NCBI RefSeq assembly: GCF_036227265.1
Contig: NZ_CP109446.1
Coordinates: 1,339,501 to 1,403,500, forward strand
DNA: 64,000 nt
Direction: 5' to 3'
Source: Streptomyces sp. NBC_01476
GTDB lineage: Bacteria > Actinomycetota > Actinomycetes > Streptomycetales > Streptomycetaceae
Positions 1-9,323 of this stretch are shown here, one piece after another. Made by a program: the position numbers and the translations under genes. The stretch's first letter is position 1, and each line of letters opens with the position of its first letter. Below the pieces are notes generated by a model. That model was not told the DNA's origin. It made no database searches and saw only the letters and a list, made by a program, of their open reading frames with translations.

Positions 1-39
1 CCGGTGCAGCTTGTGACCGAGATCGCTGAGCTTCGACAT
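1..39 (-). CDS. secF: SecF, N-terminal end only (partial)
   Basis: Only the first 13 codons are in the window, reading MSKLSDLGHKLHR from an ATG at 39. SecF is the membrane partner of SecD in the SecDF complex, which uses the proton gradient to help preproteins leave the SecYEG channel. The ATG overlaps the secD TGA as ATGA, so the two are translationally coupled. The short sequence fits the start of Streptomyces SecF and the position after secD is the usual one. Identity therefore rests mainly on context. Confidence 0.85.
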   Translation of the reverse strand, partial: MSKLSDLGHKLHR

Positions 40-1832
40 CAGGCTTCCTTCGTCTCGGTGCTGGGCGTACGGCGGACACGGCGGAGCGGGGCCTTGACGC
101 CGAGGCTCTTCGGGTCGAGGCCGGACCACTTGTGCCCCTGCGAGAAGAACAGCCGCCGGGCCAGGATCGTCATCAGCGGCTTGGTGAAGAGGAACACCAC
201 CACAACGTCGAGCACCGTGGTCAGTCCGAGGGTGAAGGCGAAGCCCCGGACCTTTCCGACGGTGACCACGTAGAGGACCGCCGCGGCGAGGAAGGACACG
301 AAGTCCGACACCAGGATGGTGCGCCGGGCGCGCGGCCAGCCGCGGGCCACGGCCGGCTGCAGCGACCGGCCCTCGCGCAATTCGTCTCTGATGCGTTCGA
401 AGAAGACGATGAACGAGTCGGCGGTGATACCGATGGCCACGATGGCGCCGCAGACCGCCGGCAGGTTCAGGGCGAAGCCGATGGCCTCACCGAGCAGGCA
501 CATCAGGGTGTAGGTCAGTCCGGCGGAGACCAGCAGGGAGACGATCGCCACCCCGGCCAGGCCGCGGTAGTAGGCGAAGAGGTAGATCACGACCAGGGCC
601 AGGCCGACCGCGCCGGCGATCAGGCCGCCGCGCAGCTGCTCACCGCCGAGGGCGGCGGAGACGGTGGTCTTGTCGGAGATCTGGAAGGCCAGCGGGAGCG
701 AGCCGTACTTCAGTACGTTCGCCAGGTCGTCGGCGGACTGCTGGGTGAAGCTGCCGGAGATCTGGGCGCTGCCGCCGGGCAGTGCCTGGGAGACCTGCGG
801 GGCGGACACCACGTTGCCGTCGAGGTCGATGGCGAACTGGTTGTTCGGGGACTGCTGCTGCGCCAGGTTGCCGGTCACCGAGGTGAACTGCTTGGCGCCC
901 TTGGAGTCGAAGTTCAAGTTGACGACCCAGCCGTTGCCCTGCTGGGTGTCGAAGGCCGAGCTGGCGCTGGAGACGTTCTTGCCGTCGATCAGCACCGGGC
1001 CGAGCGCGTACTTGATCCAGTCCTTGCTGCCGCTGGCCTGGCCGCAGGCGACGACCTTGTCGGTGGGCTTGGTGCCCTCGCTGGCGTTGGCGCGCTGCTG
1101 GGGGTCGCTGCAGTCCAGCTTGTCGAGCTTGGCCTGCAGGTCGGCCGGGATCGACACGTCGGCGGCCGGGGTGGTGGTGCTGGGGGCCGGGGTGTCCGCG
1201 GCGCCCGGGGTGCTCGCCGGAGACGTCGGGACCGGCGTGGGGGCCTTGTCCGTGGTCGACTTCAGCGCGTCGCTGACCGCGCGGCCCTGCGGGCTGGCGG
1301 AGTTCGACGGGGTGCTCGACGGGGTGCCGGTGGACTTCGGCGTGCCCGTGGAGCTGGGGGTGGCGGAGCCGGAGGGCGTGGCCCCGGGCTTCGTCGGAGA
1401 GGGAGTGGGGGTGGGGGCCGTGGGCGTCCCGGCGAGCTCGGTGAGCACCTGCCGGAAGTACAGCTGAGCGGTGGTTCCCACCTGCTGCTCGGCCTGGTCG
1501 GCGTTGGTGCCCTTGGGGATGTCCACGATGATCGTGTTCGAGCCCTGGGTCTGCACCTCGGCCTCGGAGACGCCGAGCCCGTTGACACGCTGGTTGATGA
1601 TGCTCACCGCGGTGTCCATGTTGGCCTTGTTGACCACGTCGCCCTGGTGCGGCTTGGCGGTCAGCGTGATGCTGACACCGCCTGCGAGGTCAATGCCCAA
1701 CCGGGGGGTCTTGTGGCCGGAGAGGAAGATCCCTCCGGTCAGCGCCACCAGGGCGATGAGGATCACGGCCAGGGCGCGCCCGGGATACCCCTGACTCGCC
1801 GAGGACCTGCGGCCCTTCTTGGCTGCTGCCAC
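39..1832 (-). CDS. secD: Protein translocase subunit SecD
   Basis: SecD is an RND-superfamily membrane protein that pulls translocating proteins out of the Sec channel. The 597-residue product has a first membrane helix at about residues 18-38 and the LGIDLAGG motif just after it. A large extracytoplasmic region follows, then five C-terminal helices containing the conserved GITADSFIVFFERIRDE signature. Between residues about 136 and 226 there is a Pro/Thr/Ser/Ala-rich insert absent from short SecD proteins. The start is GTG. It lies 78 bp after yajC and overlaps secF by 4 bases, so yajC-secD-secF is one transcription unit, probably continuing from ruvCAB. Confidence 0.96.
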   Translation of the reverse strand: MAAAKKGRRSSASQGYPGRALAVILIALVALTGGIFLSGHKTPRLGIDLAGGVSITLTAKPHQGDVVNKANMDTAVSIINQRVNGLGVSEAEVQTQGSNTIIVDIPKGTNADQAEQQVGTTAQLYFRQVLTELAGTPTAPTPTPSPTKPGATPSGSATPSSTGTPKSTGTPSSTPSNSASPQGRAVSDALKSTTDKAPTPVPTSPASTPGAADTPAPSTTTPAADVSIPADLQAKLDKLDCSDPQQRANASEGTKPTDKVVACGQASGSKDWIKYALGPVLIDGKNVSSASSAFDTQQGNGWVVNLNFDSKGAKQFTSVTGNLAQQQSPNNQFAIDLDGNVVSAPQVSQALPGGSAQISGSFTQQSADDLANVLKYGSLPLAFQISDKTTVSAALGGEQLRGGLIAGAVGLALVVIYLFAYYRGLAGVAIVSLLVSAGLTYTLMCLLGEAIGFALNLPAVCGAIVAIGITADSFIVFFERIRDELREGRSLQPAVARGWPRARRTILVSDFVSFLAAAVLYVVTVGKVRGFAFTLGLTTVLDVVVVFLFTKPLMTILARRLFFSQGHKWSGLDPKSLGVKAPLRRVRRTPSTETKEA

Positions 1833-1910
1833 CTTCTTGATTCTCCCTGTCCTACCGCCCCCGGGCCTGCGCGCTCAGGGGGTGGCCACGATGTTGTGAG
1901 AGCGGGACCC

Positions 1911-2390
1911 TTACTTGGACTTGGAGCCGGCGGTGGAGCCGTCCTGCTCCTGCACCTGCGGCTCCGCGTCCTTGGTCAGCTCGACGGGGGCGTCCTCGTC
2001 GTCCTTGGTCAGGTCGACGGGAGCCTCGTCCGAGCCGGACGTGTCCTTCGTCCCGGCGGCATCCCCGGCGGCGTCCTCCGCGGACTCGTCCTCGGTCTCC
2101 TCCGGCTCGATGCCGTGCACGATCCGGTTGAACTCACCCTCGCTGAGCACCGCGCCGATGGCGTTCTTGGCGAAGTGGGCGTGCACGCCGTCGGTCAGCT
2201 CCAGGAGCACCGTCTCGTCGTTGACCTCCTTGACCACCGCGTACATGCCGCCGATGGTACGAACGCCCGCGCCGGGCTCCATCTGGTTGCGCATCTGCGA
2301 CGCCTGGCGCTGCTTGTTCTTCGCCGAGCGGGTCATGAGGAACATGACGCCGACGATCAGGATCAGGGGGAGGAGAGTGACGAGATTCAC
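1911..2390 (-). CDS. yajC: Preprotein translocase accessory subunit YajC
   Basis: YajC is a small single-pass membrane protein that associates with SecDF. This 159-residue product starts (GTG) with a hydrophobic segment at residues 4-18. A basic stretch follows, then the YajC core including GAGVRTIGGMYAVV and a beta-rich segment up to about residue 85. The tail from about residue 90 is strongly acidic (Asp/Glu/Ala/Thr) and longer than in enterobacterial YajC, as is common in actinomycetes. It sits between ruvB and secD in the same orientation. Confidence 0.95.
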   Translation of the reverse strand: MNLVTLLPLILIVGVMFLMTRSAKNKQRQASQMRNQMEPGAGVRTIGGMYAVVKEVNDETVLLELTDGVHAHFAKNAIGAVLSEGEFNRIVHGIEPEETEDESAEDAAGDAAGTKDTSGSDEAPVDLTKDDEDAPVELTKDAEPQVQEQDGSTAGSKSK

Positions 2391-2554
2391 GGTGTGGACG
2401 TTCCTTCGCGCGGTCGGTGTGGGGGCCGGCCTGGGTTTCGGGATGTGGGTGCCGATCCGGAGGAAGGGCGTCGGCGGAGTCTAAGCGCTGCTTCGCCGCT
2501 GGAACAACGCCAAGCATGGCACCGGGGTTCCTGAAGGCACGAGTCTATCCGAGG

Positions 2555-3637
2555 TCACGTTCCGAACAGCCCGGTCTGTCCCGTTCCGGCCCCACCTGTC
2601 CCGGTGCTCCCCGAGCCCTGCGGCGGCACCATGCCGAGGTGGGCCCACGCGGCCTGGGTGGCCACCCGTCCCCGGGGGGTACGGGCCAGCAGGCCCTCAC
2701 GGACCAGGAACGGTTCTGCCACCTCCTCGACCGTCTCCCGCTCCTCGCCGACCGCGACCGCCAGCGTCGACAGACCCACCGGGCCGCCGCCGAAGAGCTT
2801 CAGCAGCGCGTGCAGCACCGCCCGGTCCAGCCGGTCCAGGCCGCGGGCGTCCACTTCGTAGACCTCCAGGGCCTGGGCGGCGATCTCCCGGGTGACCACG
2901 CCGTCGGCCCGTACCTGCGCGTAGTCGCGGACCCGGCGCAGCAGCCGGTTGGCGATCCGCGGGGTGCCCCGGGAGCGGCCGGCGATCTCGGCGGCGCCGT
3001 CGGCTGCCACCTCGACGTCGAGCAGTCCGGCCGAGCGGTGGATGACCCGTTCCAGTTCGGCGGGTGCGTAGAACTCCATGTGCCCGGTGAAGCCGAACCG
3101 GTCGCGCAGCGGCGGTGGCAGCAGGCCGGCCCTGGTGGTGGCGCCGACCAGGGTGAACGGCGGCAGCTCCAGCGGGATCGCGGTGGCGCCCGGGCCCTTG
3201 CCGACGATGACGTCGACCCGGAAGTCCTCCATCGCCATGTAGAGCATCTCCTCGGCGGGCCGCGACATCCGGTGGATCTCGTCGAGGAAGAGCACCTCGC
3301 CCTCCTGGAGCGAGGACAGGATCGCCGCCAGGTCGCCGGCGTGCTGGATGGCCGGGCCCGAGGTGATCCGGATCGGCGCGCCCATCTCGGCCGCGATGAT
3401 CATCGACAGGGTGGTCTTGCCGAGGCCGGGGGCGCCGGAGAGCAGGACGTGGTCGGCGGTGGCGCCGCGCTGCCGGGCGGCCTTGAGCACCAGGTCGAGC
3501 TGCTGGCGCACCCGCTCCTGTCCGATGAACTCCCCCAGGTCCTTCGGGCGCAGCGCCGCCTCGACCGCCTGGTCCTCACGGTCGGCGGCGGAGCCGACCA
3601 GTCGCTCCGGCTCGGCGGTGGCGTCGTCCCAGTTCAT
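2555..3637 (-). CDS. ruvB: Holliday junction branch migration ATPase RuvB
   Basis: RuvB is the hexameric AAA+ motor that, with RuvA, drives branch migration of Holliday junctions during recombinational repair. The 360-residue protein shows the Walker A motif GAPGLGKTT, the Walker B motif LFLDEIHR, the sensor region GATTRAGLL and the C-terminal winged-helix segment with the [13 protein letters not shown] motif. The last 25 residues are a Gly/Thr/Ser-rich tail. It follows ruvA by 63 bp, giving ruvC-ruvA-ruvB. Confidence 0.97.
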   Translation of the reverse strand: MNWDDATAEPERLVGSAADREDQAVEAALRPKDLGEFIGQERVRQQLDLVLKAARQRGATADHVLLSGAPGLGKTTLSMIIAAEMGAPIRITSGPAIQHAGDLAAILSSLQEGEVLFLDEIHRMSRPAEEMLYMAMEDFRVDVIVGKGPGATAIPLELPPFTLVGATTRAGLLPPPLRDRFGFTGHMEFYAPAELERVIHRSAGLLDVEVAADGAAEIAGRSRGTPRIANRLLRRVRDYAQVRADGVVTREIAAQALEVYEVDARGLDRLDRAVLHALLKLFGGGPVGLSTLAVAVGEERETVEEVAEPFLVREGLLARTPRGRVATQAAWAHLGMVPPQGSGSTGTGGAGTGQTGLFGT

Positions 3638-3700
3638 CGTGGTCTCTCGGATCGGCGGGCGGTGGCGGCTACGGGGCCCGGTCTGCCGGGCGGTGGCGGC

Positions 3701-4312
3701 TCAGCGGGTGCGGTTGAGGGTCTGCAGGGCGGCCCGCAGCAGCGCGCCGACATTCGGCTCGGCCGCCGCCTCGGCCTGCGGGGTGACCGCGGCGACCGCC
3801 TCGTCCGCCTCCCTGGTGGCATAGCCGAGGCCGAGCAGCGCCGCATGCAGCTGCTCGTGCCAGGAGGTGCCCACGGGGCTGCCGAGGCCACGGGAGGCGC
3901 CGGGGCCCACGGGGGCACCCAGCCGGTCCTTCAGCTCCAGCAGCAGCCGCTGGGCGCCCTTCTTGCCGATCCCGGGCACCGCGGTGAGCGCCTTCTCGTC
4001 CCCCGAGGCCACCGCGGCCCGCAGCGCGTCGGGGCTGTGCACCGCCAGCATGGTCTGGGCGAGCCGCGGACCGACTCCGCTGACCGTCTGCAGCAGTTCG
4101 AAGACCTGCCGCTCGTCGTCGTCCGCGAAGCCGTACAGCGTCAGCGAGTCCTCCCTGACCACCAGCGAGGTGGCCAGCCGCGCGGGCTGGCCGATCCGCA
4201 GGGCGGCGAGCGTGCCGGGGGCGCACTGCACGGACATGCCGATGCCGCCGACCTCGATGACCGCGGCGTCCGGGGCGAGGGCGGCGACCGGGCCGCTGAC
4301 GAAGGCGATCAC
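3701..4312 (-). CDS. ruvA: Holliday junction DNA helicase subunit RuvA
   Basis: RuvA binds the four-way junction as a tetramer and loads RuvB. The 203-residue product has an N-terminal OB-fold (starting MIAFVSGPV), two helix-hairpin-helix motifs ([11 protein letters not shown] and [11 protein letters not shown]) and the small C-terminal domain that contacts RuvB. The start is a GTG at 4312, chosen because it aligns with the family N-terminus and overlaps the ruvC stop as GTGA. A longer upstream reading of the same frame is only ruvC seen out of frame. Confidence 0.96.
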   Translation of the reverse strand: MIAFVSGPVAALAPDAAVIEVGGIGMSVQCAPGTLAALRIGQPARLATSLVVREDSLTLYGFADDDERQVFELLQTVSGVGPRLAQTMLAVHSPDALRAAVASGDEKALTAVPGIGKKGAQRLLLELKDRLGAPVGPGASRGLGSPVGTSWHEQLHAALLGLGYATREADEAVAAVTPQAEAAAEPNVGALLRAALQTLNRTR

Positions 4313-4848
4313 GTGGCGGTCTCCTGGGTTCGTACGGTCCGGTGCGCGGCGATGGCCTGCTGCAGGCGGTTGGCGGCGGTGCCGCGCCAGATGTGGCAGA
4401 TGGCCAGCGCCAGGGCGTCGGCCGCGTCGGCGGGTTTCGGCGGGGCGTCCAGCCGCAGCAGCCGGGTGACCATCGCACCCACCTGCGCCTTGTCGGCCCG
4501 GCCACTGCCGGTGACGGCGGCCTTGACCTCGCTGGGGGTGTGCAGGTGCACCGGCAGGCCGCGCCGGGAGGCGCAGAGCATGGCCACCGCGCTGGCCTGG
4601 GCGGTGCCCATCACGGTCCTGACGTTGTGCTGGCTGAAGACCCGCTCGACGGCGACCGCCTCGGGCCGGAACTCGTCCAGCCAGGCTTCGATGCCGCGCT
4701 CGATCAGCACCAGCCGGTGACCGATCTCCGCGTCGGCGGGGGTGCGGACGACACCGACGCCCGCCATGGTCAGCGGGCGGCCCGCGACGCCGTCCACCAC
4801 GCCCACTCCGCACCGGGTCAGCCCCGGGTCCACGCCCAGTACGCGCAT
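4309..4848 (-). CDS. ruvC: Crossover junction endodeoxyribonuclease RuvC
   Basis: RuvC resolves Holliday junctions by paired cuts. The 179-residue protein begins [14 protein letters not shown], which carries the first catalytic Asp. The catalytic Glu lies in AVERVF and the two C-terminal acidic residues in [10 protein letters not shown]. The ATG at 4848 is preceded by an AAAGGGGG ribosome site. An in-frame upstream extension to 4977 lacks family similarity. The gene overlaps ruvA by 4 bases. I found no LexA-type GAAC-N4-GTTC box directly upstream. Confidence 0.96.
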   Translation of the reverse strand: MRVLGVDPGLTRCGVGVVDGVAGRPLTMAGVGVVRTPADAEIGHRLVLIERGIEAWLDEFRPEAVAVERVFSQHNVRTVMGTAQASAVAMLCASRRGLPVHLHTPSEVKAAVTGSGRADKAQVGAMVTRLLRLDAPPKPADAADALALAICHIWRGTAANRLQQAIAAHRTVRTQETAT

Positions 4849-5038
4849 CCCGCCCCCTTTCTCGCTCACCTGTTTGTGCAGGCTATCGGTTCGGACCGAC
4901 AGCGGGCGGACGACGCAGTGCGGCCCGGGCGGGTGTCTCCCCGCCCGGGCCGCTCCGGTGCCATGTGCGCGCCGCACGCCGCATGCCGGCCCGCTGCCCG
5001 CTGCCCGCCCGCATGCAGCACGCGCCGGTGCGCGCCTG

Positions 5039-5791
5039 TCAGGCGTCGACCTTCTCCATGACCTCGTCGGAGACGTCGAAGTTGGCGAAGACGTTCTGCA
5101 CGTCGTCGCTGTCCTCCAGCGCGTCGATCAGCTTGAAGATCTTCCGCGCGCCGTCCTCGTCCAGTTCCACCTGCATGGTGGGCAGGAAGTTGGCGTCGGC
5201 CGAGTCGTAGTCGATCCCGGCGTCCTGGAGCGCCTTGCGGACCGGTACCAGGTCGGTGGCCTCGCTGATCACCTCGAAGGACTCGCCGAGGTCGTTGACC
5301 TCCTCGGCGCCCGCGTCCAGGACCGCGCCCAGCACGTCGTCCTCGCCAAGTTCGCCCTTGGGGACGATGACGACGCCCTTGCGGTTGAAGAGGTACGACA
5401 CCGAACCCGGGTCGGCCATCGAGCCGCCGTTGCGGGTCATCGCGACCCGGACGTCGGAGGCGGCGCGGTTGCGGTTGTCGGTCAGGCACTCGATGAGGAC
5501 CGCGACGCCGTTCGGCCCGTAACCCTCGTACATGATCGTCTGGTAGTCGGCGCCGCCGGCCTCCAGGCCCGCACCGCGCTTGACCGCGCTGTCGATGTTC
5601 TTGTTCGGGACCGAGCTCTTCTTCGCCTTCTGGATCGCGTCGAAGAGCGTCGGGTTGCCGTCCACGTCAGCGCCGCCGGTGCGCGCCGCGACCTCGATGT
5701 TCTTGATCAGCTTCGCGAAGAGCTTGCCGCGCTTGGCATCGATCACGGCTTTCTTGTGCTTGGTCGTAGCCCATTTAGAGTGGCCGGACAT
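5039..5791 (-). CDS. yebC: YebC/PmpR (TACO1) family protein
   Basis: This is a full-length 250-residue YebC protein, starting [23 protein letters not shown] and carrying the [10 protein letters not shown] segment typical of the family. The family was long annotated as transcriptional regulators. Recent work on bacterial YebC and mitochondrial TACO1 points to a role in translating difficult proline-rich stretches, so regulator may be the wrong label. The position between pdxT and ruvC is the usual actinobacterial one, and the gene may be co-transcribed with the ruv genes. Confidence 0.95.
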   Translation of the reverse strand: MSGHSKWATTKHKKAVIDAKRGKLFAKLIKNIEVAARTGGADVDGNPTLFDAIQKAKKSSVPNKNIDSAVKRGAGLEAGGADYQTIMYEGYGPNGVAVLIECLTDNRNRAASDVRVAMTRNGGSMADPGSVSYLFNRKGVVIVPKGELGEDDVLGAVLDAGAEEVNDLGESFEVISEATDLVPVRKALQDAGIDYDSADANFLPTMQVELDEDGARKIFKLIDALEDSDDVQNVFANFDVSDEVMEKVDA

Positions 5792-5857
5792 CCGACTGTC
5801 TCCTTCGCGTCACCAAATGCTGTCTTTCGTCGCGCCGCCGATCCTACCGGGAGAGCG

Positions 5858-6454
5858 TCATCCCGAGGTGCGCACCGTGTCCACGAAGAGTTCATGGACC
5901 CGGTGGTCCCCGGTCAGCTCGGGGTGGAACGACGTGGCGAGCACCCTGCCCTGCCGGACGGCGACGATGTGCCCGCCGTACTCCGCGAGCACCTCGGTGT
6001 CCGCGCCGACCGACTCCACCCACGGGGCCCGGATGAAGACGCCCTCCACCGGGCCGCCGGGGATGCCGCGTACGTCGACGAACGCCTCGAAGGACTCGTT
6101 CTGCCGGCCGAAGGCGTTGCGGCGGACGATCATGTCGATGCCGCCGAAGGTCTCCTGGCCCGACCGCGGGTCCAGGATCTTGTCGGCGACCATGATCAGT
6201 CCGGCGCAGCTGCCGTAGACCGGCAGGCCGCCGCGGATCGCGGCACGCAGCGGCTCGGTGAGGCCGAAGAGCGCGGCCAGCTTGGAGATGGTGGTGGACT
6301 CGCCGCCGGGGATGACCAGGCCGTCGACCGCGGCGAGCTCTTCGGGGCGCCGGACCGGCACGGCCGCGGCGCCCGCCGCGGCCAGTGCCGTCAGGTGCTC
6401 CCGTACGTCGCCCTGGAGTGCCAGGACGCCGATGGTGGGAGTGGTGCGGGTCAT
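5858..6454 (-). CDS. pdxT: Pyridoxal 5'-phosphate synthase glutaminase subunit PdxT
   Basis: PdxT releases ammonia from glutamine and passes it to PdxS. The 198-residue class I glutamine amidotransferase has the oxyanion segment IPGGESTT, the nucleophile Cys83 in YGSCAGLI, and the His/Glu pair in SFHPELTGD near the C-terminus. It begins 7 bp after pdxS, so the two are one operon. This is the deoxyxylulose-5-phosphate-independent vitamin B6 route. Confidence 0.97.
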   Translation of the reverse strand: MTRTTPTIGVLALQGDVREHLTALAAAGAAAVPVRRPEELAAVDGLVIPGGESTTISKLAALFGLTEPLRAAIRGGLPVYGSCAGLIMVADKILDPRSGQETFGGIDMIVRRNAFGRQNESFEAFVDVRGIPGGPVEGVFIRAPWVESVGADTEVLAEYGGHIVAVRQGRVLATSFHPELTGDHRVHELFVDTVRTSG

Positions 6455-6461
6455 CTCGGGG

Positions 6462-7373
6462 TTACCAGCCGCGGTTGGCGTAGCGCTCGGCCTCGGGCAG
6501 TACGTCGATGTTGATGCCGACCATGGCCTCGCCGAGGTTGCGGGAGGCGTCCGCGATGACCTTGGGGTCGTCGTAGAAGGTGGTGGCGCGGACGATGGCG
6601 GCGGCGCGCTTGGCCGGGTCGCCGGACTTGAAGATGCCCGAGCCGACGAAGACGCCCTCGGCGCCGAGCTGCCGCATCAGGGCCGCGTCGGCCGGGGTGG
6701 CCACGCCGCCGGCCGAGAAGAGCACCACCGGCAGCTTGCCCAGCTCGGAGACCTCCTTGACCAGCTCGTACGGGGCGCGCAGCTCCTTGGCCGCAGCGAA
6801 GAGCTCGTTGTTGTCCAGGCCGCGCAGCCGGGAGATCTCGCCCTTGATCTGGCGCAGGTGGCGGACCGCCTCCACGACGTTGCCGGTGCCGGCCTCGCCC
6901 TTGGAGCGGATCATCGCGGCGCCCTCGGCGATCCGGCGCAGTGCCTCACCGAGGTTGGTGGCGCCGCAGACGAAGGGGGTGGTGAAGGCCCACTTGTCGG
7001 AGTGGTTGACCTCGTCGGCGGGGGTGAGCACCTCGGACTCGTCGATGTAGTCCACGCCGAGCGCCTGGAGAACCTGGGCCTCGACGAAGTGGCCGATGCG
7101 GGACTTGGCCATCACCGGGATGGAGACGGCGCCGATGATGCCGTCGATCATGTCGGGGTCGGACATCCGGGCCACCCCGCCGTCCTTGCGGATGTCGGCG
7201 GGCACCCGCTCCAGGGCCATCACCGCGACCGCGCCGGCGTCCTCGGCGATCCTGGCCTGTTCCGGGGTGACGACGTCCATGATCACGCCGCCCTTGAGCT
7301 GCTCGGCCATGCCGCGCTTGACGCGGGCGGTGCCTGTCTCGGGGGTGCCGGCGGGGGACGGTGCGATGGACAC
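6462..7373 (-). CDS. pdxS: Pyridoxal 5'-phosphate synthase lyase subunit PdxS
   Basis: PdxS condenses ribulose or ribose 5-phosphate, glyceraldehyde 3-phosphate and ammonia from PdxT into pyridoxal 5'-phosphate. The TIM-barrel protein contains both key lysine regions, [16 protein letters not shown] and [17 protein letters not shown], and ends YANRGW as usual. I chose the GTG at 7373 (303 residues) because an AGGAG site sits 10 bases upstream and the length matches Streptomyces PdxS. An ATG at 7412 would add 13 residues. Confidence 0.96.
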   Translation of the reverse strand: MSIAPSPAGTPETGTARVKRGMAEQLKGGVIMDVVTPEQARIAEDAGAVAVMALERVPADIRKDGGVARMSDPDMIDGIIGAVSIPVMAKSRIGHFVEAQVLQALGVDYIDESEVLTPADEVNHSDKWAFTTPFVCGATNLGEALRRIAEGAAMIRSKGEAGTGNVVEAVRHLRQIKGEISRLRGLDNNELFAAAKELRAPYELVKEVSELGKLPVVLFSAGGVATPADAALMRQLGAEGVFVGSGIFKSGDPAKRAAAIVRATTFYDDPKVIADASRNLGEAMVGINIDVLPEAERYANRGW

Positions 7374-7474
7374 GGTGACCTCACTCCTGACGAAAAGCCG
7401 CTTTTTCTCCATCCTCGGACGGGAGGGCGGAACCGGAAAGGGCCAATCCGGCTCAGGTGGCTCCCACCCGCCGG

Positions 7475-7537
7475 GTCACGGGTCACGGGTCACCAGCCCA
7501 AGTCACCGTTCACCGGTCACCAGCACCAGTCACCGTT
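7475..7537. repeat. Short GGTCAC-type tandem repeats
   Basis: The intergenic DNA between pdxS and the next gene is built from variants of GTCACSGG and GTTCACC. It includes three near-perfect CGGGTCA units in a row, then two copies of AGTCACCGTTCAC about 30 bases apart. The block ends at the stop codon of the neighbouring membrane protein gene. Its role is unknown and it could be simple slippage. Confidence 0.6.
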
Positions 7538-8088
7538 CACAGCGCGCTGGCGCCGCCGTCGGTGGTGAGCGCGAGGGGCGGTTCGTCGTCCATCTCGAAG
7601 GCGAGCGGGAAGGGGGCGTGGCCGGCCAGCCGGAACCAGCGCACCACCCGGTGCTCGCGCACCGCCCGGGCGGCGCGGACCGCGTCGTTGTGGAAGCGCC
7701 GGGCCATCGGCACCCGCCGTACCGCCTGGGTCAGTTCGCCGATCGCCGCGGTGCCGCCGGGCGCCTCGCGTACCTCGGCGACCGCCTCGGCAGCCGGGAA
7801 GACCGCGCGCAGCGCCTGGCTCAGTTCGCTCTCGGCGACCTCGCGCTGTTCGGCGTCGGACTGCCGGGCCGCGTGCGCGGCCTCGTACAGCACGATGGAG
7901 GCGGCCGGGTCGAAGACCCCGGAGGTCGCCAACTCCTGTGCCACCGAGGCCCGTCGCAGCAACTGCGCGTCCAGCGCGGCCCGGGCCGCGTCGATCCGCG
8001 CGTGCAGCCGGTCGAGCCGCCCAGCGGTCCAGCTCAGGTACAGGCCGATCGCGACGATCGCCACCGCGACCCAGATGATGGTGCTCAC
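7537..8088 (-). CDS. Conserved small membrane-anchored protein (LemA-like), unknown function
   Basis: This protein of about 183 residues has one N-terminal membrane segment (IIWVAVAIVAIGLYLSW). A helical cytoplasmic part follows, resembling LemA-type proteins, with residues such as RLDRLHARIDAARAALDAQL. The GTG at 8088 is preferred over a TTG three codons upstream. It lies downstream of pimA in the same orientation and keeps this position in other streptomycetes as I recall it. No catalytic motif is visible, so I give no function. Confidence 0.8.
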   Translation of the reverse strand: MSTIIWVAVAIVAIGLYLSWTAGRLDRLHARIDAARAALDAQLLRRASVAQELATSGVFDPAASIVLYEAAHAARQSDAEQREVAESELSQALRAVFPAAEAVAEVREAPGGTAAIGELTQAVRRVPMARRFHNDAVRAARAVREHRVVRWFRLAGHAPFPLAFEMDDEPPLALTTDGGASAL

Positions 8089-8162
8089 GGGCGGCAAGGC
8101 TACCCGCGCGGTGGGGTGTTGCCGTCACCTCGGGCCACCGCACCTGCGCCGGCCGCCCCCGG

Positions 8163-9323
8163 TCAGTCTCTGGCCAGGCCGAACCGGGCCCGGAAGCTGG
8201 TGCGTTCGTCCGGGGCGACCCGGGCCGCGCCGTCGGTGACCGTCTCGTAGACCGCGAGGATGTCGCCGCCGACCACGGACCAGTCGAAGCGCCGGACATG
8301 GGCGCTGCCGCGGGCGCGCAGTGCGTCGCGCCGGCCGGGATCGGAGAGCAGCCGGACCGCGGCCGCGGCCAGCGCGTCGGCGTCCTCGTTGGCGAACAGT
8401 TCGCCGGCCGCGCCCTGGTCGAGCACCTGGGCGAAGGCGTCGAGGTCGCTGGCGAGCACCGGCGCGCCGGCGGACATCGCCTCGACCAGGATGATGCCGA
8501 AGCTCTCCCCGCCGAGGTTGGGCGCCACGTACAGGTCGACGCTGCGCAGCAGCCGCGCCTTGTCCTCGTCGCTGACCATGCCGAGGAACTCCACCCGGTC
8601 CCTGGCCTGTTCTGGCAGGGTGGCCACCGCCTCCTCCTCGTCGCCGCGCCCGGCGACCAGCAGACGGGTCTCCGGCCGCTCGGCGAGGATCTTCGGCAGC
8701 GCCTTCATCAGCACCGGCAGGCCCTTGCGGGGTTCGTCGATGCGGCCGATGAAGCCGATGGTGCCGCCCTGCCACTCCTTGCGCGGCTCGGCGCGGGCGA
8801 AGAAGTCGACGTCGACGCCGTTGGGGATGACCACCGCGTCACCGCCCAGGTGCTCCACCAGCGTGCGCCGCGCGTACTCGCTGACCGCGATCCGGGCCCG
8901 GATCTTCTCCAGCGCCGGCTGCAGGATCGGGTACGCGGCGATCATCGCCCGGGAGCGCGGGTTGGAGGTGTGGAAGGTCGCCACGATCGGGCCCTGCGCC
9001 GCCCAGCAGGCGAGCAGCCCGAGCGAGGGGGAGGTGGGTTCGTGGATGTGCACGACGTCGAAGTTGCCGTCGTGCAGCCAGCGCCGGACCCGGGCCGCGG
9101 ACAGGAACCCGAAGTTGAGCCGGGCCACCGAGCCGTTGTACGGCACCGGCACGGCCCGGCCCGCCGACACCGCGTACGCCGGCAGCGGCGTCTCGTCGTC
9201 GGCCGGGGCCAGTACGGACACCTCGTGCCCGAGGCCGATCAGATGCTCGGCGAGGTCGCGGATGTGGAACTGGACGCCGCCTGGGACGTCCCAGGAGTAC
9301 GGGCAGACGATCCCGATCCTCAA
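8163..9323 (-). CDS. pimA: Phosphatidylinositol alpha-mannosyltransferase PimA
   Basis: PimA transfers the first mannose from GDP-mannose to phosphatidylinositol, starting phosphatidylinositol mannoside synthesis at the inner face of the membrane. The 386-residue GT-B glycosyltransferase (family GT4) has the N-terminal glycine-rich motif PGGVQFHIRDLA and the C-terminal donor-site motif ESFGIILVEAMSAG. The start is a rare TTG, whose TTGA overlap with the upstream acyltransferase stop and GGAG site support it. The last 15 residues are a basic tail. Confidence 0.94.
   Translation of the reverse strand: MRIGIVCPYSWDVPGGVQFHIRDLAEHLIGLGHEVSVLAPADDETPLPAYAVSAGRAVPVPYNGSVARLNFGFLSAARVRRWLHDGNFDVVHIHEPTSPSLGLLACWAAQGPIVATFHTSNPRSRAMIAAYPILQPALEKIRARIAVSEYARRTLVEHLGGDAVVIPNGVDVDFFARAEPRKEWQGGTIGFIGRIDEPRKGLPVLMKALPKILAERPETRLLVAGRGDEEEAVATLPEQARDRVEFLGMVSDEDKARLLRSVDLYVAPNLGGESFGIILVEAMSAGAPVLASDLDAFAQVLDQGAAGELFANEDADALAAAAVRLLSDPGRRDALRARGSAHVRRFDWSVVGGDILAVYETVTDGAARVAPDERTSFRARFGLARD

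Noticed and set aside
132..2534. Long plus-strand frame opposite secD and yajC
   Set aside because: The opposite strand carries full-length SecD and YajC. This frame is Gly/His/Arg-rich filler.
4849..5038. LexA box before ruvC
   Set aside because: No GAAC-N4-GTTC site was found; short partial matches only.
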